Source: an uncultured Alteromonadaceae bacterium
GTDB taxonomy: Bacteria > Pseudomonadota > Gammaproteobacteria > Enterobacterales > Alteromonadaceae
Length of the DNA: 64,000 nt
Assembly (NCBI GenBank): GCA_947501935.1
Contig: CANMXU010000024.1
Span: 17,202 to 81,201 of the forward strand
Direction of reading: 5' to 3'
The notes beneath the pieces were generated by a model that ran no database searches, was not told the origin of the DNA, and was given only the letters and a program-made list of their open reading frames with translations. Position 1 is the first letter of the stretch; each line of letters opens with the position of its first letter. Shown piece after piece: positions 1-8,583 of the stretch. A program made the translations under genes and the position numbers.

Positions 1-1577
1 ATTGGGATTGGGAAAGCGCCGTATTTTATAGTGAAGCTGAAACGAATGACCAAAGTACCCGTATTGATGTAAATGCCTTTGAAAAAGCGGTCAATAGTAC
101 CGATGAAAGCACCGCTTATAATGTATTTGGTGGTGGCGATATTAATAACCCAAATACTATTGGTGATAGACCATTAGTGGCAACATCAATTAGCGACCAA
201 TTCTTAATTCAAGCACACACTGACTCAGAAACTAGCTTGGCGTCAATTGACTTTAAAGCCAGTAATAGCGAGATTTTCTCTATGCCCGCTGGTGATGCAG
301 GGATTGCTTTAGGTGTTGAGTTTCGCCGAGAAGATTATCTGAGTGACCGCTCTAAGTATGTAGATGGTAGCTTGCCTTTTATTGATTATGCCGGTGAAGT
401 TAATGAGAGTTCACTATTTGGTAGTAGTGCTACAACAGACGCTAGTGCTAGTCGTAATGTTACTTCAGCATTTGCAGAGCTTATATTACCGTTAATTGAT
501 AGTGGCGATCAGTATGCCGAAATTCAATTGGCAGCACGCTACGAAAATTTCTCAGATGCGGGCGATGCCTTAAAACCTAAAGTCGCTTTATTTTACAAAC
601 CTACCGAGTGGTTAAGCTTAAGAGCATCGTATGCAGGTGGCTTTAAAGTACCAGGCCTACAACAAAGCACTGAAGAAGCGAGTATGCCGCGTCGTAGCTC
701 TAAGTATGACCCAGTGACAGATTCAACCTATGCTGTAATTGATAATCGTCAAGGTAACTCAAACCTTAAGCCTGAAGAAAGTGTTAATACCTCTTTTGGA
801 CTTATTTTAGAGCCGATTGAAAATTTAACATTTACTGTAGATTATTGGAACATTGATCAAGAGAACCTTGTTTTCCTTGCCCCTTACGAAACGGTTTTAG
901 CGCACGATTATGTTTTACGTCAAGATGGTGGTGCTGGTAATCCTAATGTTATTCGTGATGATGAGTTAGTGGCTAGCCAAGTTAATAACCAATACATCAA
1001 TGCGTCAAGTCAAGAATTGACCGGAGTTGATTTTGGCATAGTGTATGACTTTGAAACAAACATAGGTGATTTTCAATTTAACGTTAATGCCGCACATTTA
1101 ACTAAATATGAAACATCTGTTGATAGCCTATCTGCTGTAGTACTTGAAGCGCAGCAAGATTTAGTTAAATACCCCAACCTTGCAGATGTAAGTGTTGCTG
1201 GTGTTGGTGATCTAATTCAACAAGACGGTAGCCCGGAATGGCGAGCTAAGTCTTCACTTAACTGGCGACTTAAGCAATGGGGCGCAGGTGTAAGTTTAGA
1301 TTATGTTAGTGAGTTTATTGATACATCTACCAATGCAACCGTTGATGGTGAAAAAATATATTTACCTATAGACAGTATGACCACGGTAAATGCTTATGTG
1401 TCATATAAGGTTGATGATAGCAGCAGTGCTTTAGACAACACCTACGTACGATTAGGTGTTCGTAACCTTGCTGATGAAGAGCCACCATTAGCTGATAACT
1501 TTTGGCATGGTTACTCTGGTGACTACCATTCAAACCGAGGTCGTTACTTCTACCTAAACCTTAGTAAAACCTTTTAA
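1..1577 (+). CDS. TonB-dependent receptor, C-terminal part (5' end outside window)
   Basis: The reading frame is open from the first bases of the window (frame starting at base 3) to the stop at 1575-1577, about 524 residues, so the GTG at 177 is only an internal codon. The visible part is the beta-barrel of an outer-membrane TonB-dependent receptor: alternating short strands, a conserved barrel segment SLRASYAGGFKVPGL, a late GVRNLADEEPP segment and a C-terminal phenylalanine (LSKTF) typical of barrel assembly signals. The plug domain and TonB box lie upstream and cannot be seen. Such receptors import large substrates across the outer membrane. The next genes encode peptidase and D-aminoacylase lipoproteins, so a peptide-like substrate is possible but this is inference. 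A hairpin follows the stop. Confidence 0.9.
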   Translation, partial: WDWESAVFYSEAETNDQSTRIDVNAFEKAVNSTDESTAYNVFGGGDINNPNTIGDRPLVATSISDQFLIQAHTDSETSLASIDFKASNSEIFSMPAGDAGIALGVEFRREDYLSDRSKYVDGSLPFIDYAGEVNESSLFGSSATTDASASRNVTSAFAELILPLIDSGDQYAEIQLAARYENFSDAGDALKPKVALFYKPTEWLSLRASYAGGFKVPGLQQSTEEASMPRRSSKYDPVTDSTYAVIDNRQGNSNLKPEESVNTSFGLILEPIENLTFTVDYWNIDQENLVFLAPYETVLAHDYVLRQDGGAGNPNVIRDDELVASQVNNQYINASSQELTGVDFGIVYDFETNIGDFQFNVNAAHLTKYETSVDSLSAVVLEAQQDLVKYPNLADVSVAGVGDLIQQDGSPEWRAKSSLNWRLKQWGAGVSLDYVSEFIDTSTNATVDGEKIYLPIDSMTTVNAYVSYKVDDSSSALDNTYVRLGVRNLADEEPPLADNFWHGYSGDYHSNRGRYFYLNLSKTF

Positions 1578-1626
1578 TCACTTCACTTGATAAAAGTGAG
1601 ATAACAAATTAAATGCTCGGGGATGA

Positions 1627-1652
1627 AGGTGGCTTAGCAAAACAAGCCACCT
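1627..1652 (+). terminator. Probable rho-independent terminator after the TonB receptor
   Basis: A 9-bp perfect stem (1627-1635 with 1644-1652) and an 8-base loop, followed by a T/C-rich run (gatttctttctct). It lies 50 bases after the receptor stop and about 90 bases before the M14 peptidase start. Confidence 0.6.
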
Positions 1653-1741
1653 GATTTCTTTCTCTCTTCTCTAACATTTATTTTTACTGATGTTCCTCTT
1701 TCTTGACGTTCCTTTGGATGATATTAATAGCGATTAAAACT

Positions 1742-2926
1742 ATGAAAAAACACTTACTCAATTATTCACTGCTACTAATTAGCTTCTTATTACTCTCATG
1801 CGCATCAACGACTTCTGTCGAAAAGCAAGCAAATAAAAGTTGTGTGTCAGCTAATGTAAAAATAACCACTGATTTCGCTACCGGCCGCATGGACGAATGT
1901 ACGCTTATTGGTGAAAATGAATACCTTATTACCTTAATACCAGAGAATATCCCCCCAATTAATTCAAGCCCTTGGTATGCGTTTAAAATTCAAGCAAAGC
2001 AAGCCACAGATATTCGTATCATTATGAAAGTGCAGGGTGATGTGCATCGTTATCCGCCAAAAATTTCAACAGATGCTAAAAAGTGGGCGTTGCAAAAGTA
2101 TCGCTTAAAAGGTGAACGCTTGACCATGGACATCAAAGCAACGACTACGCCAGTGATCATAGCTGGACAAGAAATTATTAATAATCAGTATTATGTTGAC
2201 TGGGCTAACAAGCTTAGCCAAGGTACTGACTTTACTTACCAAGAACTTGGCAAATCAACCCAAGGTCGCTCAATTGATAAAATTGAAAGTCGCAACAAAA
2301 ACGCCAAAGAATGGATTGTTATTTTAGGGCGACAACATCCGCCAGAAATTACTGGCGCATTAGCCTTATTTCCATTTGTAGAAACTTTATTGGCTGATAG
2401 CCCGTTAGCAAAAAAATTTCGCGAAAAATACAATATTTTAGTATTGCCAAATATTAACCCTGATGGTGTTCATGCAGGAAATTGGCGCAGTAATGCAAAT
2501 GGCATAGATTTAAATCGTGACTGGAATGACTTTAGCCAAGTTGAAACCCGTCAAATTAATCACTACCTTGAACAGCTTGTAGCGCAAGGGCAAAAAATAA
2601 AATTTGCCGTCGACTTTCATTCAACCCGTAGTGATGTTTTTTATACCATGCCGGTTGATTATGGTGTTGAGCAACCGTATTTGGTTAAGCACTGGCTTGG
2701 CGATTTAGATAAACAAATGCCAGACTTTACCGTTAAACAAAAGCCTGGGAATAATCCGGATGCAGGTGTATCAAAACAGTATTTTTCAGACAAGTTTGGT
2801 GTGCATGCCATTACTTATGAAATGGGTGATAATACCGACCGTTATCAAATTAAACGTATTGCCTATAATGCGGCGAATACCCTTATGGCAACATTACTCT
2901 CTGATGTTAATCACAATAAACCATAG
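1742..2926 (+). CDS. M14-family zinc carboxypeptidase, lipoprotein
   Basis: Predicted metallo-carboxypeptidase that removes C-terminal residues from peptides, anchored in the cell envelope. The ATG at 1742 is preferred over an upstream in-frame ATG at 1703 because it directly begins a lipoprotein signal (MKKHLLNYSLLL, lipobox LLSC around residue 20). From that start, the zinc ligands fit the family pattern: HPPE gives His199 and Glu202, DFHST gives His293, and the catalytic glutamate is in YEMGDN, about residue 360. An N-terminal beta-sandwich-like region of about 130 residues precedes the catalytic domain, as in cytosolic-carboxypeptidase-like M14 proteins. The D-aminoacylase gene follows after 46 bases on the same strand, which suggests a joint role in peptide salvage. 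The exact substrate is unknown. Confidence 0.88.
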   Translation: MKKHLLNYSLLLISFLLLSCASTTSVEKQANKSCVSANVKITTDFATGRMDECTLIGENEYLITLIPENIPPINSSPWYAFKIQAKQATDIRIIMKVQGDVHRYPPKISTDAKKWALQKYRLKGERLTMDIKATTTPVIIAGQEIINNQYYVDWANKLSQGTDFTYQELGKSTQGRSIDKIESRNKNAKEWIVILGRQHPPEITGALALFPFVETLLADSPLAKKFREKYNILVLPNINPDGVHAGNWRSNANGIDLNRDWNDFSQVETRQINHYLEQLVAQGQKIKFAVDFHSTRSDVFYTMPVDYGVEQPYLVKHWLGDLDKQMPDFTVKQKPGNNPDAGVSKQYFSDKFGVHAITYEMGDNTDRYQIKRIAYNAANTLMATLLSDVNHNKP

Positions 2927-2972
2927 ATAGTCAAACGCAATCAAACGTAATCAATAAAACATAGAGCTGACA

Positions 2973-4574
2973 ATGACCTTACTTCCAAAATATTTTGTAC
3001 TTTTTCCTGTGCTAGCCCTTGGTTTAATTGCCTGTGGCCATGATAGCCAAAAAAATATTGTTAAGCCGCGCGCCATCGAGCCAGAGCCAAATATTGATAT
3101 TTTAATTCAACATGGTCAGGTTTATACCGGGCAAAGCCAAACAGCACAGGCTTTAGATATCGCTATTTGTCAGCAAGTTATTTGCGGTATATATCCGCCT
3201 AATCAAGCCGGTTTAGCGCTAAAAGCAGCCAAGGTCATTGATGCGCGCGGCAAAATTGTAAGCCCAGGTTTTATTGACCCGCATACCCATACCTTGGCTG
3301 AATTATTAAGCGAAGATAAAAACGCCAATTTAAACTATTTAACCCAAGGGGTGACTACCGTTGTAAACGGTAATGACGGTGGTGGGCCAGTGAATATTAA
3401 AAGTACAGTGGCGGCGCTTGATAAAAATGGCATTGGCACTAATGTTGCGCTTTTTGTTGGCCACGGCAGTTTGCGCGAGCAGGTGATGGGGCGTGCTCCG
3501 CGCTTTGCCAGTAAAGAAGAATTAGCACAAATGTCAGCATTGTTAACTACTGCGATGGAGTCGGGCGCAATTGGCCTATCAACCGGACTTTATTATGTAC
3601 CTGGCAGCTTTGCTAATACCGAAGAAGTGGTGACTTTAGCCAAAATAGCCAGTAAATATAATGGTGTATACGACACCCATTTACGAGATGAAAGCACCTT
3701 TAATATTGGCTTTACCGCAGCACTTGATGAAGCAATAGATATTGCCAAACAGGCGGATATTCATTTACATCTTGCTCATATTAAAGCCTTAGGGGTTGAT
3801 GTGTGGGGGCAAAGTGAAAATGCTATAGCAAAAATTGAACAGGCCCAACAAGCGGGTGTTTCTATTTCAGCAGACCAATATCCATGGCTTGCTTCTGGTA
3901 CTAAGCTTCGCAGTGCAGTAATGCCTAAGTGGGTAATGGCCGACTCTGTTGAGGCCTTTCATCGACGTTTAAATCAAGCTGATTTGAACAAGATTATCAG
4001 CGAAGAGATCCAAGAAAATATTCGAAGGCGTGGTGGACCTGAGTCACTTTACATTACCGCATTTAGCGATAAAACATTAGTCGGCTTAAATTTGAAACAA
4101 GTGGCGCAATTACGAAAACTTTCCCCTGTTGAAACCGCAATTGCGCTAGTGCAAGAGGGCAGTGTTCGTGTTGCATCTTTTAATATGTCGGTTAAAGATG
4201 TTGAAAACTTTATGGTGAAGCCATGGGTGGTAACCTCTTCAGATGGTACTAATGGTCATCCGCGAAAATACGCCAGTTTCCCAAAAAAGTATCAGCAATA
4301 TGTGGTGAAAAAAAAGCTACTGTCAATGGCTGAGTTTATTAATAGAAGCTCAGCCCAAACGGCCGACATATTAGGATTATCACAACGTGGCAGCCTAACG
4401 GTTGGCTATCAGGCCGATATTATTGTTTTTGATCCAAATACCTTTGCCCCTAAAGCTGATTTTACCAAATGGAATGAGTACTCGGTTGGTGTTAACGAAG
4501 TACTAGTTAATGGTGAATTGGTTATTGAAAAAGGCAAATATTTACAAAAGCTTGCCGGTAGTTTTGTGCATTAA
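2973..4574 (+). CDS. N-acyl-D-amino-acid deacylase (D-aminoacylase), lipoprotein
   Basis: Amidohydrolase-superfamily enzyme that hydrolyses N-acyl-D-amino acids to a fatty or acetic acid and a D-amino acid. The protein is 533 residues, close to the usual 480-560. The start of the barrel shows the metal-binding pair in GFIDPHTHTLAEL (His104 and His106), followed by the family motif LTQGVTTVVNGNDGG. Later motifs DTHLRDE, HIKALG and SSDGTNGHPR fit D-aminoacylases. The N-terminus is a lipoprotein signal ending in LIACG, so the enzyme is probably periplasmic; many family members are cytoplasmic, so this is a little unusual. It follows the M14 carboxypeptidase gene and probably shares its transcript. 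Confidence 0.88.
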   Translation: MTLLPKYFVLFPVLALGLIACGHDSQKNIVKPRAIEPEPNIDILIQHGQVYTGQSQTAQALDIAICQQVICGIYPPNQAGLALKAAKVIDARGKIVSPGFIDPHTHTLAELLSEDKNANLNYLTQGVTTVVNGNDGGGPVNIKSTVAALDKNGIGTNVALFVGHGSLREQVMGRAPRFASKEELAQMSALLTTAMESGAIGLSTGLYYVPGSFANTEEVVTLAKIASKYNGVYDTHLRDESTFNIGFTAALDEAIDIAKQADIHLHLAHIKALGVDVWGQSENAIAKIEQAQQAGVSISADQYPWLASGTKLRSAVMPKWVMADSVEAFHRRLNQADLNKIISEEIQENIRRRGGPESLYITAFSDKTLVGLNLKQVAQLRKLSPVETAIALVQEGSVRVASFNMSVKDVENFMVKPWVVTSSDGTNGHPRKYASFPKKYQQYVVKKKLLSMAEFINRSSAQTADILGLSQRGSLTVGYQADIIVFDPNTFAPKADFTKWNEYSVGVNEVLVNGELVIEKGKYLQKLAGSFVH

Positions 4575-4592
4575 TGAGTTGACGACTATTAT

Positions 4593-4623
4593 TTTAAGCT
4601 ACTATTTATTATAGTAGCTTAAA
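4593..4623. repeat. 12-bp inverted repeat between D-aminoacylase and solute-binding protein
   Basis: A perfect 12-bp stem (4593-4604 with 4612-4623) encloses a 7-base A/T loop. It sits 18 bases after one stop codon and 18 bases before the next ATG. There is no long T-run on either side, so it may be a weak terminator, an mRNA-stabilising hairpin or an operator. Confidence 0.5.
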
Positions 4624-4641
4624 CATATTCGAGTTGTTGCT

Positions 4642-5382
4642 ATGCTGAAAAAAGTCGTTATATTTTTTTGTTTTTACCTTTCATTCTTCCCTTTATTTAA
4701 CTCTGTATGTTTTGCTGCCTCTGAAAAAGTTGTTATTAAGTCTGCTGTTGCAGAGGGTTACCTAGACGGACTCCATGCTAAATACCTGCACTACATTGCT
4801 GATAAGTTGTCAGTAAACTTAAGCCTAAAGACCATGCCTTTTGCTCGACGTGTTATTGAAATGAGGTCAGGTGGTTTAGACATTATGGTGGGGCTGCAAA
4901 GAACAGAACAGCGTGACGACGATTTTGTTTATATTTTCCCTCACTATGAGAGCCTGTCGTATCGATTTTTTACCTTGAACGAAAAACATGCCAGCGTGAA
5001 AAGTTATCGCGACTTACAAGGGAAATATATTGGGGTGAATAAATGGGCTAAATATTTCTTTCCTTTTGATAGCGACAAAAATCTTAAAAAATATCAAGTG
5101 AGCAATTTAGAGCAGAATATTAAAATGCTACTGCACGGGCGAATTGAAGTATTTATTCATTATGAAGAAAGTACGATTCCAATGCTGGAAGCACTAGAGG
5201 TGGATCATTTAATCACTAAAACGGTATACCAACCTAATCACAATAATAAACATCATGTCGTGATTTCAAAAAGCTCCTCGCTAATGGCAAGAATACCAGA
5301 GCTAGAAGCTATTATTGAACAGGCAGTAGCAAACGGTGATTTTTTAAAAATCAGGCTTGATCATTATGCGGGCAATAACTAA
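4642..5382 (+). CDS. Periplasmic solute-binding protein (SBP family 3-like)
   Basis: A 246-residue secreted protein with a signal peptide (about 25 residues, ending near CFAAS) and the two-lobed fold signature of family 3 extracellular binding proteins: an early strand with VIKSAVAEGYLDG, the loop MPFARRVIEMRSGGLDIMVGL, and a middle segment YRDLQGKYIGVNKWAKYFFP. No ABC permease or ATPase is encoded nearby. In Alteromonadales many such orphan binding proteins exist and their ligands are unknown; they may serve in sensing rather than uptake. A related orphan is at 13564-14298. Confidence 0.75.
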   Translation: MLKKVVIFFCFYLSFFPLFNSVCFAASEKVVIKSAVAEGYLDGLHAKYLHYIADKLSVNLSLKTMPFARRVIEMRSGGLDIMVGLQRTEQRDDDFVYIFPHYESLSYRFFTLNEKHASVKSYRDLQGKYIGVNKWAKYFFPFDSDKNLKKYQVSNLEQNIKMLLHGRIEVFIHYEESTIPMLEALEVDHLITKTVYQPNHNNKHHVVISKSSSLMARIPELEAIIEQAVANGDFLKIRLDHYAGNN

Positions 5383-5435
5383 TACACGTAATAATTGATG
5401 CTAAGTATTATTAACGCAATTAATAGTATGCTTAA

Positions 5436-5600
5436 TTAGTTATAACCTAAAACATAGCAAGAGCTCATATCTTCAACCATATCAATGTATTGTTGTAAGC
5501 TGCTTTTTTCTGTTTGTGTATGTAGGTTCTCAGCATTTGCTTCAATGTTATCTTTGTTGCTGGTAAAGCTGGTTTCTTGTTGGGTTGTTGCAGTATTCAT
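5436..5600 (-). CDS. Small hypothetical protein, 54 residues
   Basis: A short reading frame with ATG at 5600-5598 and stop at 5438-5436. A good ribosome-binding site (GAGGTG) lies 7 bases before the ATG. The product starts MNTATTQQETSF and ends DMSSCYVLGYN; it is polar and rich in Thr, Gln, Asn and Glu, has no membrane segment, and carries a single cysteine near the C-terminus. I do not recognise a family. The codon use is like its neighbours. It fills much of an otherwise empty region between two plus-strand genes. The call rests on the ribosome-binding site and the open frame only. Confidence 0.45.
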   Translation of the reverse strand: MNTATTQQETSFTSNKDNIEANAENLHTQTEKSSLQQYIDMVEDMSSCYVLGYN

Positions 5601-5896
5601 TTTTATCACCTCAGTTATTGCTAAACTATTCGTTTTTACTAAATGCCAAATTATTCAATAGCTTTATCTTGACCTTATTTTTATCAAATAAAAATTGATA
5701 AAACTTTGTAGGCCTATAAATAAGGGTTATGACTTCGTTGGCTGCGCTTTAAGCTTGAGGCAATAATAAAAGCAATTGTTGCAATTCAATAGTTGAACTA
5801 AGTAAGAGGAAGTAACAAAATGTACTCGCTGTAAAAAAGACAATGGTTTGTCGATGAAATGAGCCGCTATTAACGTTCAAAACAAAGAAATGTAAG

Positions 5897-6526
5897 ATGA
5901 GAGTATTCACCTTGTTATTTTTGCTGCTATCTTGGCAATCTCTAGCAATAACACTTGTACAGAAAAACCATCCCAATTATCAAACAAAAAAGTCAACTGA
6001 ACCAGGATCATTTTATATTGGTGGTTACATAGGGAAGAGCTTTTACGATATTGATACAAATTTAGCCGGTTCAGTGGATAATAAAGATACAAGTTTTAAG
6101 TTAATCGCTGGCCTTCAATTTAATGAATTTATTGCTTGGGAACTTGGTGGTATTGATTTAGGCACAGCATCTGTTGATTTAAGCTCTCAAAGTAGTAACG
6201 GCCAACAACGCATAGCCGCCAGCAGTTCACGCAGTGGTTTAATAACAAATCTTAACTTAGGTTTGCCAGTAACGGAGTTTTTTTCAATATACGGCAAGCT
6301 TGGTATATATAGCTGGCAAACTGATAATGATGTTTATAATAACAACGAAGAATACGACTCGTGGTTGGAGGAGTATTTAGACTCTGAGCGGGAAACATCA
6401 GTTTTCTATGGTATAGGGGCTAGGGTCACTTGGTCGCACTTTATGTTTAGCGCGGAGTGGGAACGTTATGATACTGAAATTGATAATGTTGATGTGGTTA
6501 GTATTGGGCTTTTATATCGATTTTAA
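5897..6526 (+). CDS. Outer-membrane beta-barrel protein (OmpA-like 8-strand barrel)
   Basis: A 209-residue secreted protein with a signal peptide (MRVFTLLFLLLSWQSLA). The mature part has the pattern of a small 8-stranded barrel: FYIGGYIGKSFYDI, FKLIAGLQFNEFIAWELGG, LITNLNLGLPVTEFFSIYGKLG, SVFYGIGARVTWSHFMFSAEWE, and the terminal IGLLYRF ending in phenylalanine. This is the outer-membrane-protein beta-barrel domain seen in OmpA N-termini and attachment-type porins. There is no peptidoglycan-binding domain. The function is structural or unknown. Overlapping reading frames on the other strand are shadows. Confidence 0.8.
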   Translation: MRVFTLLFLLLSWQSLAITLVQKNHPNYQTKKSTEPGSFYIGGYIGKSFYDIDTNLAGSVDNKDTSFKLIAGLQFNEFIAWELGGIDLGTASVDLSSQSSNGQQRIAASSSRSGLITNLNLGLPVTEFFSIYGKLGIYSWQTDNDVYNNNEEYDSWLEEYLDSERETSVFYGIGARVTWSHFMFSAEWERYDTEIDNVDVVSIGLLYRF

Positions 6527-6687
6527 GGGTTATAAGATCGGTTACAGGGTCAAGTGTCGAAAAGTATTTCTTCGATAAAGCTGTGTTTGAATTTATATTT
6601 ATTACCTATATCAATACCTAAATCAAAACCTGTACCTTTTCGAACTCTGCACGAAAACTTCAGGTTCAATTTTTACCCAATAGGGGG

Positions 6688-7158
6688 CTACAACCAGCGC
6701 CTTACTTTAGTTTTATACTGAAGGTAGTTCTCACCAAATAGCTCAGCTAAAGCACGCTCTTCAGGAATAATTTGATATTTACTGATGTAGGCAATAAATA
6801 GCGGTAGCACAACAAAGCCTAATAAATTTTCAAACCAACATGCACAAGCAACTAAAGCCAGTAGCATTGCTAAGTACATTGGGTTGCGTGAATAGGCATA
6901 AATACCGGTATCAACCACAGTTGTACTTTGTTCAGGTGTGGTTGGGTTTACGGTGGTGGCACTGTTTTTAAAATCTATTATCGCTTTACTGGCAATAACT
7001 ACTGAAATTGTAACAATTACTATACAAAGGTAATTGCTAAGGTTTGGGTTGTTGCTGAAGGTATAGCGAAATTCAGGCGATATAGAATCAATTAACCAAA
7101 TCAGCACTAAACAGATAAGTACTTGTACTACAGGGATAATTTTTAATTCTAGATTCAT
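6688..7158 (-). CDS. Isoprenylcysteine/phospholipid methyltransferase-family membrane protein
   Basis: A 156-residue integral membrane protein with about four hydrophobic segments. The C-terminal half has the signature of the isoprenylcysteine carboxyl methyltransferase / phospholipid N-methyltransferase family: GIYAYSRNPMYLA, then an EERALAELFGENYLQYKTKVRRW ending with the conserved RW pair. These enzymes use S-adenosylmethionine to methylate a membrane-linked substrate; bacterial substrates of this subgroup are mostly unknown. It stands alone, convergent with the outer-membrane barrel gene. Confidence 0.82.
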   Translation of the reverse strand: MNLELKIIPVVQVLICLVLIWLIDSISPEFRYTFSNNPNLSNYLCIVIVTISVVIASKAIIDFKNSATTVNPTTPEQSTTVVDTGIYAYSRNPMYLAMLLALVACACWFENLLGFVVLPLFIAYISKYQIIPEERALAELFGENYLQYKTKVRRWL

Positions 7159-7247
7159 ATTATTTAGCTAAGAATAGTTTAAAAACGATAATAACACTTT
7201 ACCTTAAAAGTTAACTTTAAGGCAGCGAATTTAAAAAATATCACCAG

Positions 7248-7276
7248 TTGACAGGCTATATTTTTATCGCCATGAT
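7248..7276 (+). promoter_or_regulatory. Putative sigma-70 promoter of the EamA leader
   Basis: A perfect -35 hexamer TTGACA (7248-7253), a 17-base spacer and CATGAT (7271-7276) as a weak -10. It lies upstream of the short leader frame and terminator at 7315-7490. Not tested experimentally. Confidence 0.4.
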
Positions 7277-7314
7277 GAAATTCACCTTAATTACTAAACG
7301 TGTTGTTTATTACC

Positions 7315-7428
7315 ATGTTCAATATGCCCAAACAGACAGTACATTTTATTATGCGTAAAACCCATGCTTGCCTCAATTGGCAAGATGCGGTTATTAATCG
7401 CTGTACGCGTCTCTGTGGTAGGAAATAA
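7315..7428 (+). CDS. Possible leader peptide (37 or 25 residues) before the EamA exporter
   Basis: A short frame from ATG 7315 (or in-frame ATG 7351) to TAA 7426-7428. The shorter version starts MRKTHACLNWQD and ends with RCTRLCGRK; it contains three cysteines and six basic residues. No strong ribosome-binding site precedes either ATG, which is the main weakness. It is followed by a hairpin terminator and then by the EamA gene, the layout of a transcription-attenuation leader. A 6-bp hairpin (7367-7372 with 7379-7384) lies inside the frame. Confidence 0.3.
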   Translation: MFNMPKQTVHFIMRKTHACLNWQDAVINRCTRLCGRK

Positions 7429-7490
7429 TAACGCAATAATTAAGTCATCTATTTCAAAGCCGCAGAAAATAATCTGCGGTTTTTTGTTTT
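7412..7490 (+). promoter_or_regulatory. Attenuator-like element: terminator with a competing upstream pairing
   Basis: The terminator stem CCGCAGA (7460-7466) pairs with TCTGCGG (7473-7479), loop of 6, followed by an 11-base T-rich tract. The 5' arm can instead pair with TCTGTGG at 7412-7418, inside the last codons of the leader frame (six Watson-Crick pairs and one G-U). Such mutually exclusive pairing is what a ribosome-controlled antiterminator needs. The downstream EamA ATG is 67 bases after the T tract, with a strong ribosome-binding site. Pairings were read by eye; no folding was computed. Confidence 0.4.
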
Positions 7491-7556
7491 TAGCACTTTA
7501 ATTTCAAAATCTTCAGAATTTTCTTCCGCTTAATAATTTCATTAGGAGAAAGGGAA

Positions 7557-8450
7557 ATGCCAGTATCAGCTGCTTATCTTGCGGTTATTTTAATTTGGTC
7601 AACAACGCCATTAGGCATTGTATGGAGCAGTGAATCTGTTAGTCCATCGCTAGCGGTATTACTACGAATGCTAATTGCGGTAGTGCTTGGTTTAGTGATT
7701 ATTTTATTTAGCAAGATTGAATTGCCATGGCATAAACAAGCAAGAAAGCTTTATGCCTTTTCAGCTATTGGTATATTTGGCGGTATGAGTTTCTCATATT
7801 TTTCGGCGGCCTATATTTCATCAGGAGTGATGTCGTTAGTGTTTGGTTTATCACCTATTTTGTCTGGTTTTATGGCGCAAAAAATATTAAATGAAGCAAA
7901 GTTTGGTTGGGTTAGAATACTGGCAATGGTGGTTGCGGTTGGTGGCTTGGCAATTGTTTGTTTGGCTAATTCTACTTTAAGTTCGCAGCTGTATTTAGGT
8001 TTGTTGTTTATCTTTTTAGCGGTATTCTTTTTTAGTTTAAGCGGCGTTATGGTTAAAAGCGTGCAAGTAACTATTCACCCAATAGCCAATACCGTTGGCG
8101 CATTAATAGTGTGCATGCCTTTATTTACACTAACGTGGTGGTTGGTTGATGGAAATTTATCGTTTGCTTCATGGCAAGCTCGCTCAGTTTGGGCGATAAT
8201 TTACCTAGGTATATTTGGTTCGTTAATTGGCTTTATTGCTTACTATTTTGTATTACAAAAGTTGTCGGCTTCAACCGTTGCTTTGATCACTATGATCACG
8301 CCAGTGGTGGCCATTGCTTTAGGCGCAGTTTTAAACAACGAATCGGTAAGTGTAATCACAATTATTGGCGCGAGCTTAGTGATGTTAGGGTTATGGATTT
8401 ATCATTTTGGCCATAAAATTGTCGCTAAACGAGTCGCGGTAAGTTATTAG
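7557..8450 (+). CDS. EamA/DMT-family transporter
   Basis: A 297-residue inner-membrane protein with ten hydrophobic segments in two repeated EamA halves (MPVSAAYLAVILIWSTTPLGIV in the first half, a second repeat starting near residue 140 at LYLGLLFIFLAVFFF). The family exports small metabolites such as amino acids, and some members take up nucleotide sugars or other solutes; the substrate cannot be read from the sequence. The start is well supported by AGGAGAAAGGG just upstream. An attenuator-like leader precedes it, so expression may depend on a small metabolite. Confidence 0.88.
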   Translation: MPVSAAYLAVILIWSTTPLGIVWSSESVSPSLAVLLRMLIAVVLGLVIILFSKIELPWHKQARKLYAFSAIGIFGGMSFSYFSAAYISSGVMSLVFGLSPILSGFMAQKILNEAKFGWVRILAMVVAVGGLAIVCLANSTLSSQLYLGLLFIFLAVFFFSLSGVMVKSVQVTIHPIANTVGALIVCMPLFTLTWWLVDGNLSFASWQARSVWAIIYLGIFGSLIGFIAYYFVLQKLSASTVALITMITPVVAIALGAVLNNESVSVITIIGASLVMLGLWIYHFGHKIVAKRVAVSY

Positions 8451-8456
8451 ATTAAT

Positions 8457-8477
8457 AGCGCTTAGCGCTTAGTGCTT
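8457..8477. repeat. Three tandem copies of a 7-bp unit
   Basis: AGCGCTT, AGCGCTT and AGTGCTT follow each other directly, just after the EamA stop codon. Probably slippage; no function is evident. Confidence 0.5.
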
Positions 8478-8583
8478 AGTAAACTTGAGCTTTGATAGTA
8501 ATCAGGTATATTTGAAGGGTAAATGTTGTTGTTTCTAGTAATACCTATTGAATAATTCAAAGGGTGTGGATGGTAAGCAGAAT

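Noticed and set aside
7248..7490. Riboswitch (guanidine or other) upstream of the EamA gene
   Set aside because: I could not find the conserved loops of ykkC or mini-ykkC classes; the attenuator reading fits better.
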